Shown here in pieces: positions 1 through 7,221 of a stretch of 13,315 bases of DNA. Source of the stretch: an uncultured Oscillospiraceae bacterium (GTDB lineage Bacteria; Bacillota; Clostridia; Oscillospirales; Oscillospiraceae); contig CAJTVM010000073.1 of the NCBI GenBank assembly GCA_910579595.1, positions 1-13,315 on the forward strand. The letters are read 5' to 3'. The notes below the pieces were generated by a model, which saw only the letters and a list, made by a program, of their open reading frames with translations, was not told the origin of the DNA and did no database searches. Positions within the stretch are counted from its first letter, which is position 1; each line of letters opens with the position of its first letter. A program made the translations under genes and the position numbers.

Positions 1-235
1 CCAGCACGATGGTCTTGTCCTTCACCGCGCAGATGGTGCCTACGATGCCGCCGATGGTGGTGATCTCATCCCCCACCTTCAGGCTGTTGCGCATTTCATC
101 GGCGGCCTTCTTCTTTTTCTTCTCCGGGCGGATCAGCAGGAAATACATGACGGCAATCATGACAACGATCATCAGGATGGACGGGAACATCGATACGTTG
201 CCGCCCCCGGCGGCTGAGGCTGCGAGATTAAACAT
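1..235 (-). CDS. yajC: YajC, Sec translocon accessory subunit (3' end cut by window)
   Basis: Small single-span membrane protein that associates with SecDF and the SecYEG translocon. The first 78 residues are visible; the C-terminus lies off the window. A short glycine-rich N-terminus is followed by a hydrophobic span at about residues 18-34. Then comes the family hallmark FLLIRPEKKKKK (residues 32-43), where the helix runs into a cluster of lysines on the cytoplasmic side. The conserved LKVGDEITTIGGIVGTI block is at residues 52-68. The ATG start has a clear GGAGGA ribosome binding site, and a consensus promoter lies about 55 bases upstream. tgt lies just upstream on the same strand, the common tgt-yajC order. 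The family call is firm; the total length cannot be judged. Confidence 0.95.
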   Translation of the reverse strand, partial: MFNLAASAAGGGNVSMFPSILMIVVMIAVMYFLLIRPEKKKKKAADEMRNSLKVGDEITTIGGIVGTICAVKDKTIVL

Positions 236-290
236 GATTTTTCCTCCAATGTAAAAAGTTAACGGTCACTCGTTGGCAGACAATAGGACC

Positions 291-319
291 ATTATAGCGG
301 AAAGCGCGGGCAAAGACAA
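291..319 (-). promoter_or_regulatory. Sigma-A-type promoter of yajC
   Basis: On the minus strand TTGTCT (-35, 314-319) is separated by exactly 17 bases from a perfect TATAAT (-10, 291-296). Transcription would start near 284, giving a leader of roughly 50 bases before the yajC ATG. The promoter lies between the MITE-like element and yajC, so yajC can be expressed independently of tgt. Called by eye from the consensus; no start-site data. Confidence 0.8.
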
Positions 320-352
320 GCCCTTTTGAAAATATATTTCAGGGTATCCCTC

Positions 353-516
353 AGAACCTGTATTCATAACCTCGATTCACCGTCTGGCCGGGTCTTTTCC
401 CGCCATGCCGCGTTAAATTTTCTTAAAATAAACGCAATGATTCCTGCGAAAATTTGCCTTACCTGACGGGAAAATCCCTCGGTCATCCAGCGGTTTCGGC
501 TGTGAATACAGGTTCT
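353..516. mobile_element. MITE-like element between tgt and yajC
   Basis: Perfect 14-bp terminal inverted repeats, AGAACCTGTATTCA at 353-366 and its reverse complement at 503-516, bound a 164-bp segment with no transposase. The arms stay partly symmetrical inside: TTTTCCCG occurs at exactly the same distance (42 bases) from each end, AAATTTTC at 62 and 61 bases, and an imperfect palindrome with GCGTT/AACGC ends lies at 410-435. The whole element could therefore fold into one long hairpin. If the repeat is taken as 13 bp starting with G, it is flanked by TCA and TTA on the plus strand. Both fit a TNA target but they are not identical. Non-autonomous elements of this kind are mobilised by a related transposase elsewhere in the genome; the IS family is not established here. 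It may also act as a transcript end for tgt. Confidence 0.72.
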
Positions 517-1649
517 TACTCCGCCCGTCCCGCCAGCCTCTCCGAATATTCCGCCCGGAAGGCGGCGAACTGCCCCGCGTCCAGGGCGTCCCGGATGCAA
601 TGGGTCAGGCTGTTGTAGAAATACAGGTTGTGCATCACCGCCAGGCGCATGGCCAGCATCTCCCCCGCCACGAACAGGTGGCGCAGGTAGGCCCTGGAGA
701 AGTTCTGGCACACCGGGCAGCCACAGGCGGGATCGATGGGCCGCTGGTCCAGCTTGAAGCGCTCGTTTTTGATGTTCAGCGCCCCGTCCCAAGTGAACAG
801 TTTGCCGTGGCGGGCGTTCCGGGCGGGCATGACGCAGTCGAAGAAATCCACGCCCCGGGCCACCGCCTCGATGATGTTGGACGGCGTGCCCACTCCCATG
901 AGGTACCGGGGCTTGTCCACAGGCATATGGGGCTCCACCGCCTCGATGATCTGGTACATCACCTCGGTGGGCTCCCCCACCGCCAGACCGCCGATGGCGT
1001 AGCCGCCGCAGGGAATTTTCGCCGTCTCCTTCATGTGCCACACCCGCAAATCCTCATAGGTGGCCCCCTGATTGATGCCGAACAGCACCTGTCCCGGGTT
1101 CACACAGTCGGGCTGGGCGTTCAGCCGCTCATGCTCTACTGCGCACCGCTCCAGCCAGCGCAGGGTGCGTTCGCAGGACGCCTTGGCGTAGTCGTAGGGC
1201 GCGGGGTTTTCCACACACTCGTCAAATGCCATGGCTACATCGCTGCCCAGATTGGACTGGATGCGCATGGACTCCTCGGGACCCATGAAAATGCGCTTGC
1301 CGTCGATGTGGGAGGAAAACGTGACCCCCTCTTCGGTGATTTTCCGCAGCCCCGCCAGGGAAAACACCTGGAACCCGCCGGAATCGGTGAGCATGGGGCC
1401 GTCCCAGCGCATGAATCTGTGCAGCCCCCCCATCTGCCGCACCACGCCGTCTCCGGGACGCAGGTGCAGATGGTAGGTATTGGACAGCTCGATCTGACAG
1501 CCGATCTCCTTCAAATCGAAGGCGGACAGCCCTCCTTTGATGGCTCCCTGGGTGCCCACATTCATAAACACCGGGGTCTGCACCGTGCCGTGGGGACAGG
1601 TGAATTCCCCCCGCCGGGCCGCGCCCTCGTTTTTTTTCACTTGAAACAT
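516..1649 (-). CDS. tgt: Queuine/preQ1 tRNA-guanine transglycosylase
   Basis: Exchanges the guanine at wobble position 34 of GUN-anticodon tRNAs for preQ1 (the bacterial substrate) in queuosine synthesis. It is a cytosolic TIM-barrel enzyme of 377 residues, normal family length. Visible are the catalytic Asp89 in TDSGGFQVFSL, Asp143 in AFDECVENP, the GGYAIGGLAVGE loop at about 215-226, and the FDCVMPARNARHG block (about 270-282) with the nucleophilic Asp271. Zinc ligands are Cys309, Cys311, Cys314 and His340, the exact family spacing. The ATG start has AGGAGG five bases upstream. It follows the CPBP protease gene by 34 bases in the same transcription unit. Its TAA stop lies directly against the inverted repeat of the MITE-like element, so that insertion left the reading frame intact. 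Confidence 0.97.
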   Translation of the reverse strand: MFQVKKNEGAARRGEFTCPHGTVQTPVFMNVGTQGAIKGGLSAFDLKEIGCQIELSNTYHLHLRPGDGVVRQMGGLHRFMRWDGPMLTDSGGFQVFSLAGLRKITEEGVTFSSHIDGKRIFMGPEESMRIQSNLGSDVAMAFDECVENPAPYDYAKASCERTLRWLERCAVEHERLNAQPDCVNPGQVLFGINQGATYEDLRVWHMKETAKIPCGGYAIGGLAVGEPTEVMYQIIEAVEPHMPVDKPRYLMGVGTPSNIIEAVARGVDFFDCVMPARNARHGKLFTWDGALNIKNERFKLDQRPIDPACGCPVCQNFSRAYLRHLFVAGEMLAMRLAVMHNLYFYNSLTHCIRDALDAGQFAAFRAEYSERLAGRAE

Positions 1650-1683
1650 AGTGCCCTCCTAAACAATTTCCGGCTCTGCCCGG

Positions 1684-2610
1684 TTATTCATCCCACGGAT
1701 CGAACTCATAGGTCCCAGGCTGTGTGGGCAGCTCCAGCTCCTGCCCTGGCAGGGACATGGGCGTAAACTGGGGCTGGGGCGCGGGGTGGAACAGTGCCCC
1801 GACGGCCCTGCGGTTGAACAGCGGGGCGGCGATCCCCACCACCAGCAACGTGCCCAGGACAATCAGAAGCTCCGTCCCCTCCTCCGTCTCAGGGACAAAA
1901 GTGACGATCTGTCCGATGGCATTGAAGGCCACATGGCCCAGGATGGACGGCCAGATGGAACCCGTCCGCAGATCGATGAAACCGAAAAACGCCCCCAGCG
2001 CAAAGGCGTAGGCAAACCACACCGGGTGCCCGTGGCACACCCCGAAAACAGCGGCGGACAGCACCACCGCCAGCCACCCCGGCATGACCCGGCTCAGCCG
2101 GTTCATGATCAGTCCCCGGAAGATGAATTCCTCCACAATGGGGGCCACAACCGCCACAGAGATTATCCCAATCAGGGAACCGCTGTCGATGCCTGCGGAC
2201 GCCTCAATGTAACTCTGGGACCACTCCTGAGGCAGCAGCATCAGGAATATGGTGACCAGCAGGTACAGCGCCGGCACCAGCGACGCGGCCGTCAGCAGAG
2301 TGGGCACGGGCACAGGGCGCAGCATCAGCGCCTCGCTGAGCTTTTTCCGCCGGATCAGATAAATTGCCAGCACCACAACGATGGTGAGCAGCCCGGAAAT
2401 CAGCGTGAGGGTCATCGCGTCGGCATTCATCATGGCGGTGAGGGCATCCTCGTCCATCACAGAGCCCCCTCTCAGCTCCTCCGCGGCAACGGCGACCATC
2501 ACGGGGATCATCACCGCCACCTGCATCCCCAAAAACAGGCTCAGGTAGCACACGGATTTTCCCAGGGCGGCGAGCACCTGCTCTACTCTGCTGGCTCTGT
2601 ATTGATTCAT
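1684..2610 (-). CDS. CPBP-family intramembrane glutamic endopeptidase
   Basis: Polytopic membrane protein of 308 residues with about seven hydrophobic segments (for example 15-42, 66-88, 104-126, 178-196, 246-264). The ABI/CPBP (Rce1-like) motifs are all present in order: EEFIFRG with Glu160, Glu161 and Arg165; FGVCHGH with Phe189 and His193; and HVAFN with His226 and Asn230. These residues form the glutamate-based active site in the family. Substrates are unknown; bacterial members act in bacteriocin maturation or self-immunity, or have no assigned role. A soluble proline- and acid-rich tail of about 40 residues follows the last span. The ATG overlaps the stop of the upstream sirtuin gene by four bases (ATGA), suggesting coupled translation. 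No bacteriocin gene is visible nearby, so a housekeeping role is as likely. Confidence 0.88.
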   Translation of the reverse strand: MNQYRASRVEQVLAALGKSVCYLSLFLGMQVAVMIPVMVAVAAEELRGGSVMDEDALTAMMNADAMTLTLISGLLTIVVVLAIYLIRRKKLSEALMLRPVPVPTLLTAASLVPALYLLVTIFLMLLPQEWSQSYIEASAGIDSGSLIGIISVAVVAPIVEEFIFRGLIMNRLSRVMPGWLAVVLSAAVFGVCHGHPVWFAYAFALGAFFGFIDLRTGSIWPSILGHVAFNAIGQIVTFVPETEEGTELLIVLGTLLVVGIAAPLFNRRAVGALFHPAPQPQFTPMSLPGQELELPTQPGTYEFDPWDE

Positions 2611-3329
2611 GCCTCGATCCCTCCCAGCACTTTCCCGATGGAATCGTGTATGACCAGATTTGCATGGGCGTCATAGGGGGTGGCATCCCGGTTGATAAGT
2701 ACCAGTTTATTTCCCCGGTAATAGTTGATCAGCCCCGCCGCCGGGTACACCACCAGCGACGTGCCGCCGACGATGAGCACATCCGCCCGGGAGATGGCGC
2801 GCACGGCTCCCTCGACGGTGTCCTGATCCAGCCCCTCCTCGTAGAGCACCACGTCGGGCTTCACCAGGCCGCCGCACACCGGGCATTTAGGCGCCCCCGT
2901 CCCCTCCGCGATGAAGTCCACGCCGTAAAAGGCGCGGCACTTGGTGCAGTAATTGCGGTGCACCGAGCCATGAAGCTCGTACACCGTCCGGCTGCCCGCC
3001 AGCTGGTGGAGTCCGTCGATATTCTGGGTCACCACCGCCTTCAGCTTCCCCGCCCGTTCCAGCTCCGCCAGCTTCAAATGGGCGGCGTTGGGCTTGGCGT
3101 CCAGGCACAGCATTTTGTCCCGGTAAAAGCGGTAGAAGTCCTCCGTCCGGCGGGTAAAATAGGTATGGCTGAGAATCGTCTCCGGCGGCTCGCTGTATTT
3201 CTGGTTGTACAGGCCGTCCACGCTGCGGAAATCCGGGATTCCGCTCTCGGTGGACACCCCCGCCCCGCCGAAAAAGACAATGCTGCCGCTCTGTGTGATC
3301 CACTGCTGTAGCTGTTCCTGAGGAGTCAT
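2607..3329 (-). CDS. SIR2-family NAD-dependent protein deacylase
   Basis: Cytosolic enzyme that removes acyl groups from lysines, using NAD+ and releasing nicotinamide and O-acyl-ADP-ribose. The 240-residue length fits bacterial CobB-type sirtuins. NAD-binding GAGVSTESGIPDFRS is at 22-36, TQNIDGLH begins at 101, the catalytic His120 is in ELHGS, and the GTSLVVYPAAGL pocket is near 189-200. A structural zinc site is formed by Cys128, Cys131, Cys149 and Cys152. The ATG follows a GGAGG site and a nearby promoter, making this the first gene of the SIR2-CPBP-tgt unit. Whether it prefers acetyl or longer or acidic acyl groups cannot be read with confidence. Pathway links to tgt or to arginine synthesis are not implied by position, because a terminator separates it from argF. 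Confidence 0.93.
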   Translation of the reverse strand: MTPQEQLQQWITQSGSIVFFGGAGVSTESGIPDFRSVDGLYNQKYSEPPETILSHTYFTRRTEDFYRFYRDKMLCLDAKPNAAHLKLAELERAGKLKAVVTQNIDGLHQLAGSRTVYELHGSVHRNYCTKCRAFYGVDFIAEGTGAPKCPVCGGLVKPDVVLYEEGLDQDTVEGAVRAISRADVLIVGGTSLVVYPAAGLINYYRGNKLVLINRDATPYDAHANLVIHDSIGKVLGGIEA

Positions 3330-3351
3330 TGTCCTCCCCTCCTTTGGGGCA

Positions 3352-3360
3352 ATTATATCA
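3352..3360 (-). promoter_or_regulatory. Extended -10 promoter for the SIR2-CPBP-tgt unit
   Basis: The minus strand reads TGATATAAT, a perfect TATAAT (3352-3357) with the TGn extension. The matching -35 region (TTTTCT, 17 bases upstream, inside the T-tract of the argF terminator) is poor, as is usual for extended -10 promoters. Transcription would begin near 3345, about 16 bases before the sirtuin start codon. Confidence 0.65.
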
Positions 3361-3370
3361 CACCGCAGGT

Positions 3371-3403
3371 AAAAAGAAAAGCCCCCTCCCTTTGGGAGAG
3401 GGC
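3371..3403 (-). terminator. Rho-independent terminator after argF
   Basis: On the minus strand GCCCTCTCCC and GGGAGGGGGC pair across an AAA loop (3381-3403, one mismatch), followed at once by TTTTCTTTTT (3371-3380). It begins 11 bases after the argF stop codon and closes the arginine operon. Confidence 0.92.
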
Positions 3404-3414
3404 CTCTGCTCTGT

Positions 3415-4329
3415 TTAATCCCTCATCAGCAGGTACAGCACGGCCTTCTGGGCGTGGAGGCGGTTCTCCGACTCCTCGAAGATCTCATCGGCGTGGGCCT
3501 CGAACACCCCGGCGCTGATCTCCTCCCCCTTGTGGGCAGGGAGGCAGTGCTGTACCATGCAGCCGGGATGGGCCAGCTCCATGAGCTTTCCGTCCACGCA
3601 GTAGCCGGCGAATGCCTTGGCTCGGACGGCCCGCTCCTCCTCCTGGCCCATGGACGCCCACACGTCGGTGATCACTACGTCGGCGTCTTTCACAGCATCG
3701 GCGGGGGTACGCACCAGCTCGAACTTGCAGTCCGTCACGGTTTTGGCGAAGTCCAGCACCGATGGATCGGGATCATACCCCTCCGGGCAGGCCACGGACA
3801 CATCCATGCCGCACTTCAGCCCGCCCACGATCAGGGAATTGGCCATATTGTTGCCGTCCCCGATGAAGGCCAGCTTCAGTCCCTCCAGCCGGGTCATTTT
3901 CTCCCGTACAGTCATGAGATCCGCCAGCACCTGGCAGGGATGGGCAAAGTCGGTGAGGCCGTTTACCACCGGGATGGAGGCGTACTTGGCCAGTTCCTCC
4001 ACCTCCGTCTGGGCAAAGGTGCGGATCATGATGCCATCGCAGTACCGGGCCAGCACCCGGGCGGTGTCCTCCACCGGCTCCCCCCGGCCGATCTGGCTCT
4101 CCTTGCCGGACAGGAACAGGGCATGGCCGCCCAGCTGGTACATCCCCACCTCAAAGGACACCCGGGTGCGGGTGGAGTTCTTCTCGAAGATCATGGCCAG
4201 GGTCTTGCCCCGGAGGTGGTCGTGGGGGATGCCGTGCTTCTGGCTGTACTTCATCTGATCCGCCGTGTCCAGGATTTCAATGATCTCCTCTTTGGATAGA
4301 TCCAGCAGCTTGAGTAAGTCCTTTCTCAT
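3415..4329 (-). CDS. argF: Ornithine carbamoyltransferase
   Basis: Forms citrulline from ornithine and carbamoyl phosphate, the sixth step of arginine synthesis, in the cytosol. The 304 residues show the carbamoyl-phosphate loop STRTR (52-56), HPCQVLADL (130-138), the ornithine loop with DVWASMGQ (222-229), and HCLPAHKGEE with Cys262. I chose the ATG at 4329, not an upstream frame opening at 4413. It has GGAGG seven bases before it, gives the usual family N-terminus, and overlaps the methyltransferase stop by four bases (ATGA). It is the last gene of the arg operon, ahead of a strong terminator. Its placement with biosynthetic genes favours the anabolic enzyme over a catabolic arcB. Confidence 0.95.
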   Translation of the reverse strand: MRKDLLKLLDLSKEEIIEILDTADQMKYSQKHGIPHDHLRGKTLAMIFEKNSTRTRVSFEVGMYQLGGHALFLSGKESQIGRGEPVEDTARVLARYCDGIMIRTFAQTEVEELAKYASIPVVNGLTDFAHPCQVLADLMTVREKMTRLEGLKLAFIGDGNNMANSLIVGGLKCGMDVSVACPEGYDPDPSVLDFAKTVTDCKFELVRTPADAVKDADVVITDVWASMGQEEERAVRAKAFAGYCVDGKLMELAHPGCMVQHCLPAHKGEEISAGVFEAHADEIFEESENRLHAQKAVLYLLMRD

Positions 4330-5096
4330 GTTGACGCCTCCTGTTTTCGAGCGAGCACACAGTACCAATCGGCCTCCTCCGGCCTCACGGTATCCCAAAA
4401 CGCGGGCAGGCACAGGAGCTCCGGCTCCTCATAGCCCAGCCGCCCCAGAGCGTTTAGCAGCGTATGCCGCCTCAGCGGGAAGTAGTGCTCCTCAAAACTC
4501 TCTTTTTGAAAAATCTGATTGTCCCGCTCAAAGGTGTAGAGCAGGTTGAAGGTCATGGAACCGTCCTCGTGATGATCCCAGACCTGAACCAGGTTCATCC
4601 GCACATCGTCAAGAAACGTGGGGTTATACAGGTAAAAACGCTGTTTTGTCTCCAATATTTTGTCCCAGTTCCGGATGTCAACGTACAGGTATCCCCCCGG
4701 CCTGACCAGCCGGTCCATCTGGGCAAGTACATCCGGGATCTCATCGTTAGCCACATAGGGCAGGGAGTTTCCCGTGCTGGCCACGCAGTCGAAGGCCCTG
4801 TCAAAGGCTTCATCCAGCCGCCGGAAGTCGCTGACGCGCAGATCGATAGGAATACCCCGTTTCCCGGCCTTTTCCCGGCACCGCTCCAGCATGGCCCCGC
4901 TCAAATCGGAGCCGTACAGCTCCACTCCCAGCTCCCCCAGAGGCAGGGTCAGATTGCCGGATCCGACGCTTACATCCAGCAGCGTCCCGATCTGTTTCCC
5001 CGCCAGCACCGTTTCCCAGTGCCGCTTGGTGATCTGATATCGCTTTTCCGTCTCCAGCAGGTCGTAGATATCCGCCCTGTCATAAAGGCTTGCCAT
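4326..5096 (-). CDS. Class I SAM-dependent methyltransferase inside the arg operon
   Basis: Rossmann-fold methyltransferase of 256 residues; the substrate cannot be read from sequence. Motif I is DVSVGSG (41-47) in LLDVSVGSGNLTL. The acidic ribose-binding residue is Asp64 in YGSDLSGAML. A motif II-like VSDF ends at 91, CVASTGNSLPY follows at about 104-114, and LVRPGGYLYVDIRNWD is at 130-145. The general layout recalls small-molecule (glycine/sarcosine N-methyltransferase-like) members, but this is only a resemblance. A GTG at 5099 is also possible, but the ATG at 5096 sits seven bases after GGAGG (5104-5108) and is preferred. It lies 15 bases after argD and shares an ATGA overlap with argF, so it is transcribed with the operon and translation is probably coupled to argF. 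Confidence 0.88.
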   Translation of the reverse strand: MASLYDRADIYDLLETEKRYQITKRHWETVLAGKQIGTLLDVSVGSGNLTLPLGELGVELYGSDLSGAMLERCREKAGKRGIPIDLRVSDFRRLDEAFDRAFDCVASTGNSLPYVANDEIPDVLAQMDRLVRPGGYLYVDIRNWDKILETKQRFYLYNPTFLDDVRMNLVQVWDHHEDGSMTFNLLYTFERDNQIFQKESFEEHYFPLRRHTLLNALGRLGYEEPELLCLPAFWDTVRPEEADWYCVLARKQEAST

Positions 5097-5111
5097 CACG
5101 TTCCCTCCGTT

Positions 5112-6287
5112 TCAGGACAGCGCCGCTTTCAAAACGGCCAGCCCCTTGTCCATCTCGTCCTTGGTGATGGTCAGCGGCGGCAGGAACCGCAGCACCGGCC
5201 CGGCGGTGAGACTCAGCAGCCCCGCCTCGTTGAGATGGGCGCACAGTTCCTTATTGGAAAGGCCGTCCTGCACCTCCACGCCGATCATCAGCCCCAGGCC
5301 CCGGGTCTTGCCCAGGCAGGACACCCCCAGCGCCTCGATGCCGTCCCGGAGGTATTGTCCCTTTTCATTCACCTGCCGGATGGCCCCATCGTCCAGGATG
5401 TCCAGCACCGCGCAGGCCGCGGCGGCAGAGATGGGGTTGCCGCCAAAGGTGGAGGCGTGATCGCCGGGGGCAAACACATGGCGGCACTTCTCGTTCACCA
5501 GGAACCCGCCCATGGGCAGGCCCCCGGCGATCCCCTTGGCGAAGGAGACGGCATCGGGCTGGACGCCGTACTGCTGGAAGCAGAACAGGGCGCCGGTGCG
5601 GCCCACGCCGGTCTGCACCTCGTCCACCAGCAGCAGCCAGTCCCGATCCGCGCACAGCTGGGCCAGCGCCTGGACAAACCCCTTGTCCAGGGGGAACACG
5701 CCGCCCTCTCCCTGCACCAGCTCCACCAGCACGGCGCATACGTCGTGGCCCGCCGCCTGCTTCACGGAGTCGATGGTGGGATCGGCGTGGCGGAAGCCCT
5801 CGGTAAAAGGGAAAAAATATTTGTGGAACACGTCCTGCCCGGTGGCCGCCAGGGTGGTGACGGTGCGGCCATGGAAAGAGCGGTTCAAGGTGATCACCGT
5901 ACCCCGTCCCTCGCCGTACTTCTCCCAGGAGTATTTCCGGGCCAGTTTAATAACGCCCTCGTTGCCCTCCGCGCCGGAGTTGCCGAAAAATGCCGCCGCC
6001 ATGCCGGAGCGGGTGCACAGCCGCTCCGCCAGCCTGATGTACGGCTCGGAGTAGTACAGGTTGGAGACATGGGCCAGCCTGCCCGCCTGCTTCTCCACCG
6101 CCGCAGTCCACTTCGGGTGGGCGGTGCCCACCGACAGCACGCCGATGCCGGAGGCAAAGTCGATGTATTCCCTGCCGTCCACGCCGTACAGGGTGGCGCC
6201 CTGCCCGTGGTCGATGGCAATGGGGTTGCGGCCATAGCTCCGCACCACATAGCTGTGGTCTAACTCTCTCAGTTCTTCATAGGTCAT
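5112..6287 (-). CDS. argD: Acetylornithine aminotransferase
   Basis: Class III PLP-dependent transaminase converting N-acetylglutamate semialdehyde and glutamate to N-acetylornithine and 2-oxoglutarate. It is 391 residues from the chosen start. Visible are the phosphate-binding NSGAE segment (about 103-107), the PLP ring partner Asp222 in LLVDEVQTGVGRTG, and the Schiff-base Lys251 in SFAKGIAGGLPMGG. STFGGNP follows at about 279-285. The usual NSGAEANE reads NSGAEGNE here, a minor change. Two in-frame ATGs compete: 6293 is only three bases from GGGGAG (6297-6302), while 6287 is nine bases away, so I prefer 6287. It follows argB by about 50 bases, and the context with argC/B/J supports ArgD over other class III transaminases. 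Confidence 0.94.
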   Translation of the reverse strand: MTYEELRELDHSYVVRSYGRNPIAIDHGQGATLYGVDGREYIDFASGIGVLSVGTAHPKWTAAVEKQAGRLAHVSNLYYSEPYIRLAERLCTRSGMAAAFFGNSGAEGNEGVIKLARKYSWEKYGEGRGTVITLNRSFHGRTVTTLAATGQDVFHKYFFPFTEGFRHADPTIDSVKQAAGHDVCAVLVELVQGEGGVFPLDKGFVQALAQLCADRDWLLLVDEVQTGVGRTGALFCFQQYGVQPDAVSFAKGIAGGLPMGGFLVNEKCRHVFAPGDHASTFGGNPISAAAACAVLDILDDGAIRQVNEKGQYLRDGIEALGVSCLGKTRGLGLMIGVEVQDGLSNKELCAHLNEAGLLSLTAGPVLRFLPPLTITKDEMDKGLAVLKAALS

Positions 6288-6343
6288 AACCATTAGCTCC
6301 CCTTCATGATATCACGCTCCGCCCGCTCGCAGCGGCCCGGACG

Positions 6344-7198
6344 CTAAACCGTCAGCAAGGTGCCCGCGCCCTCGTCGCTGAGCAGCTCAATCAGGATGGA
6401 GTGGGGAATCCGCCCGTCCAGAATGACGGTGGAGCGCACGCCGGAACGCACCGCCTCCACGGCGCAGTCGATCTTGGGAATCATGCCGCCCTTGATCACG
6501 CCGTCCTTGATCAGCCCCGGGATCTCCGACGCCCGAACCTGCTGGATCAGGGTGCCCTCGTCCGCCGGATCGGTAAGCAGTCCCCGCACATCGGTGAGCA
6601 GCAGCAGCTTTTCCGCGTTCAGCGCCACCGCCAGCTTTGCCGCGGCAGTATCCGCGTTGATGTTGTAGGCGGTGGGGCCGTCGGTGCCCCGGGCCACGGT
6701 GGACACCACGGGGATATAGCCGTTGTGGATGGCATCCTGCACCACCGCCGGCTCCACCTTGGTGATGGAGCCTACCAGGCCATAGCGCTCGTCCAGCCGC
6801 ACCGCCTGGAACAGATCGGCGTCCATGCCGCACAGGCCGATGGCCCGGCCCCCGTGGCCGTTCACCATAGCCACCAGATCCTTGTTTACCTTGCCGCACA
6901 GCACCTGCTGCACTATATCCATCGCCGCCTCGTCGGTGTAGCGCAGGCCGTCCACGAACCTGGACTCGTGGCCCAGGCGTTTCAGCATCTCGCTGATCTC
7001 CGGCCCGCCGCCGTGGACCACCACCACATGGACGCCCACCAGGGACAGGAGAATCAGATCGGATATGACCGCCTCCCGCAGCTCCTCCGAGATCATGGCG
7101 TTGCCGCCGTACTTCACCACAATGGTGGTGCCGCTGTATTTTTGGATGTAGGGCATCGCCTCCGCCAGCACCTGGGCGCGATCAATCAGGGATGACAT
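6344..7198 (-). CDS. argB: Acetylglutamate kinase
   Basis: Phosphorylates N-acetylglutamate with ATP, the usual control point of the acetyl-cycle pathway. It has 284 residues of amino acid kinase fold: VVKYGGNAM (27-35, with Lys29), VVHGGGPE (60-67), NINADTAAAKLA (179-190), LLLTDVRGLL (199-208) and GGMIPKID (237-244, with Lys242). An N-terminal helix of about 20 residues (RAQVLAEAMPYIQKYSG) precedes the kinase core, and the C-terminus carries HSILIELLSDEGAGT. Both are features of hexameric, arginine-inhibited enzymes and are absent from the E. coli type. A GTG at 7210 opens the frame further, but the ATG at 7198 is eight bases after AGGTGG and gives the normal N-terminus. It lies 23 bases after argJ; stop is TAG. 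Confidence 0.96.
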   Translation of the reverse strand: MSSLIDRAQVLAEAMPYIQKYSGTTIVVKYGGNAMISEELREAVISDLILLSLVGVHVVVVHGGGPEISEMLKRLGHESRFVDGLRYTDEAAMDIVQQVLCGKVNKDLVAMVNGHGGRAIGLCGMDADLFQAVRLDERYGLVGSITKVEPAVVQDAIHNGYIPVVSTVARGTDGPTAYNINADTAAAKLAVALNAEKLLLLTDVRGLLTDPADEGTLIQQVRASEIPGLIKDGVIKGGMIPKIDCAVEAVRSGVRSTVILDGRIPHSILIELLSDEGAGTLLTV

Positions 7199-7221
7199 GG
7201 GAAAAACCACCTTTTTCTGAA

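Noticed and set aside
364..486. 40-codon minus-strand frame inside the MITE-like element (begins MTEGFSRQ)
   Set aside because: There is no ribosome binding site before its ATG, its stop lies in the terminal inverted repeat, and the symmetry of the DNA explains the segment better than coding does.
600..1766. 388-codon plus-strand frame opposite tgt
   Set aside because: Shadow of tgt, whose catalytic and zinc residues are all present.
4464..6263. 599-codon plus-strand frame opposite the methyltransferase gene and argD
   Set aside because: Antisense shadow of two firm genes; low-complexity composition, no motif.
6306..6314. TGATATCAT, an extended -10 look-alike just before argD
   Set aside because: Transcription would start at or inside the argD ribosome binding site and leave almost no leader; there is no matching -35.
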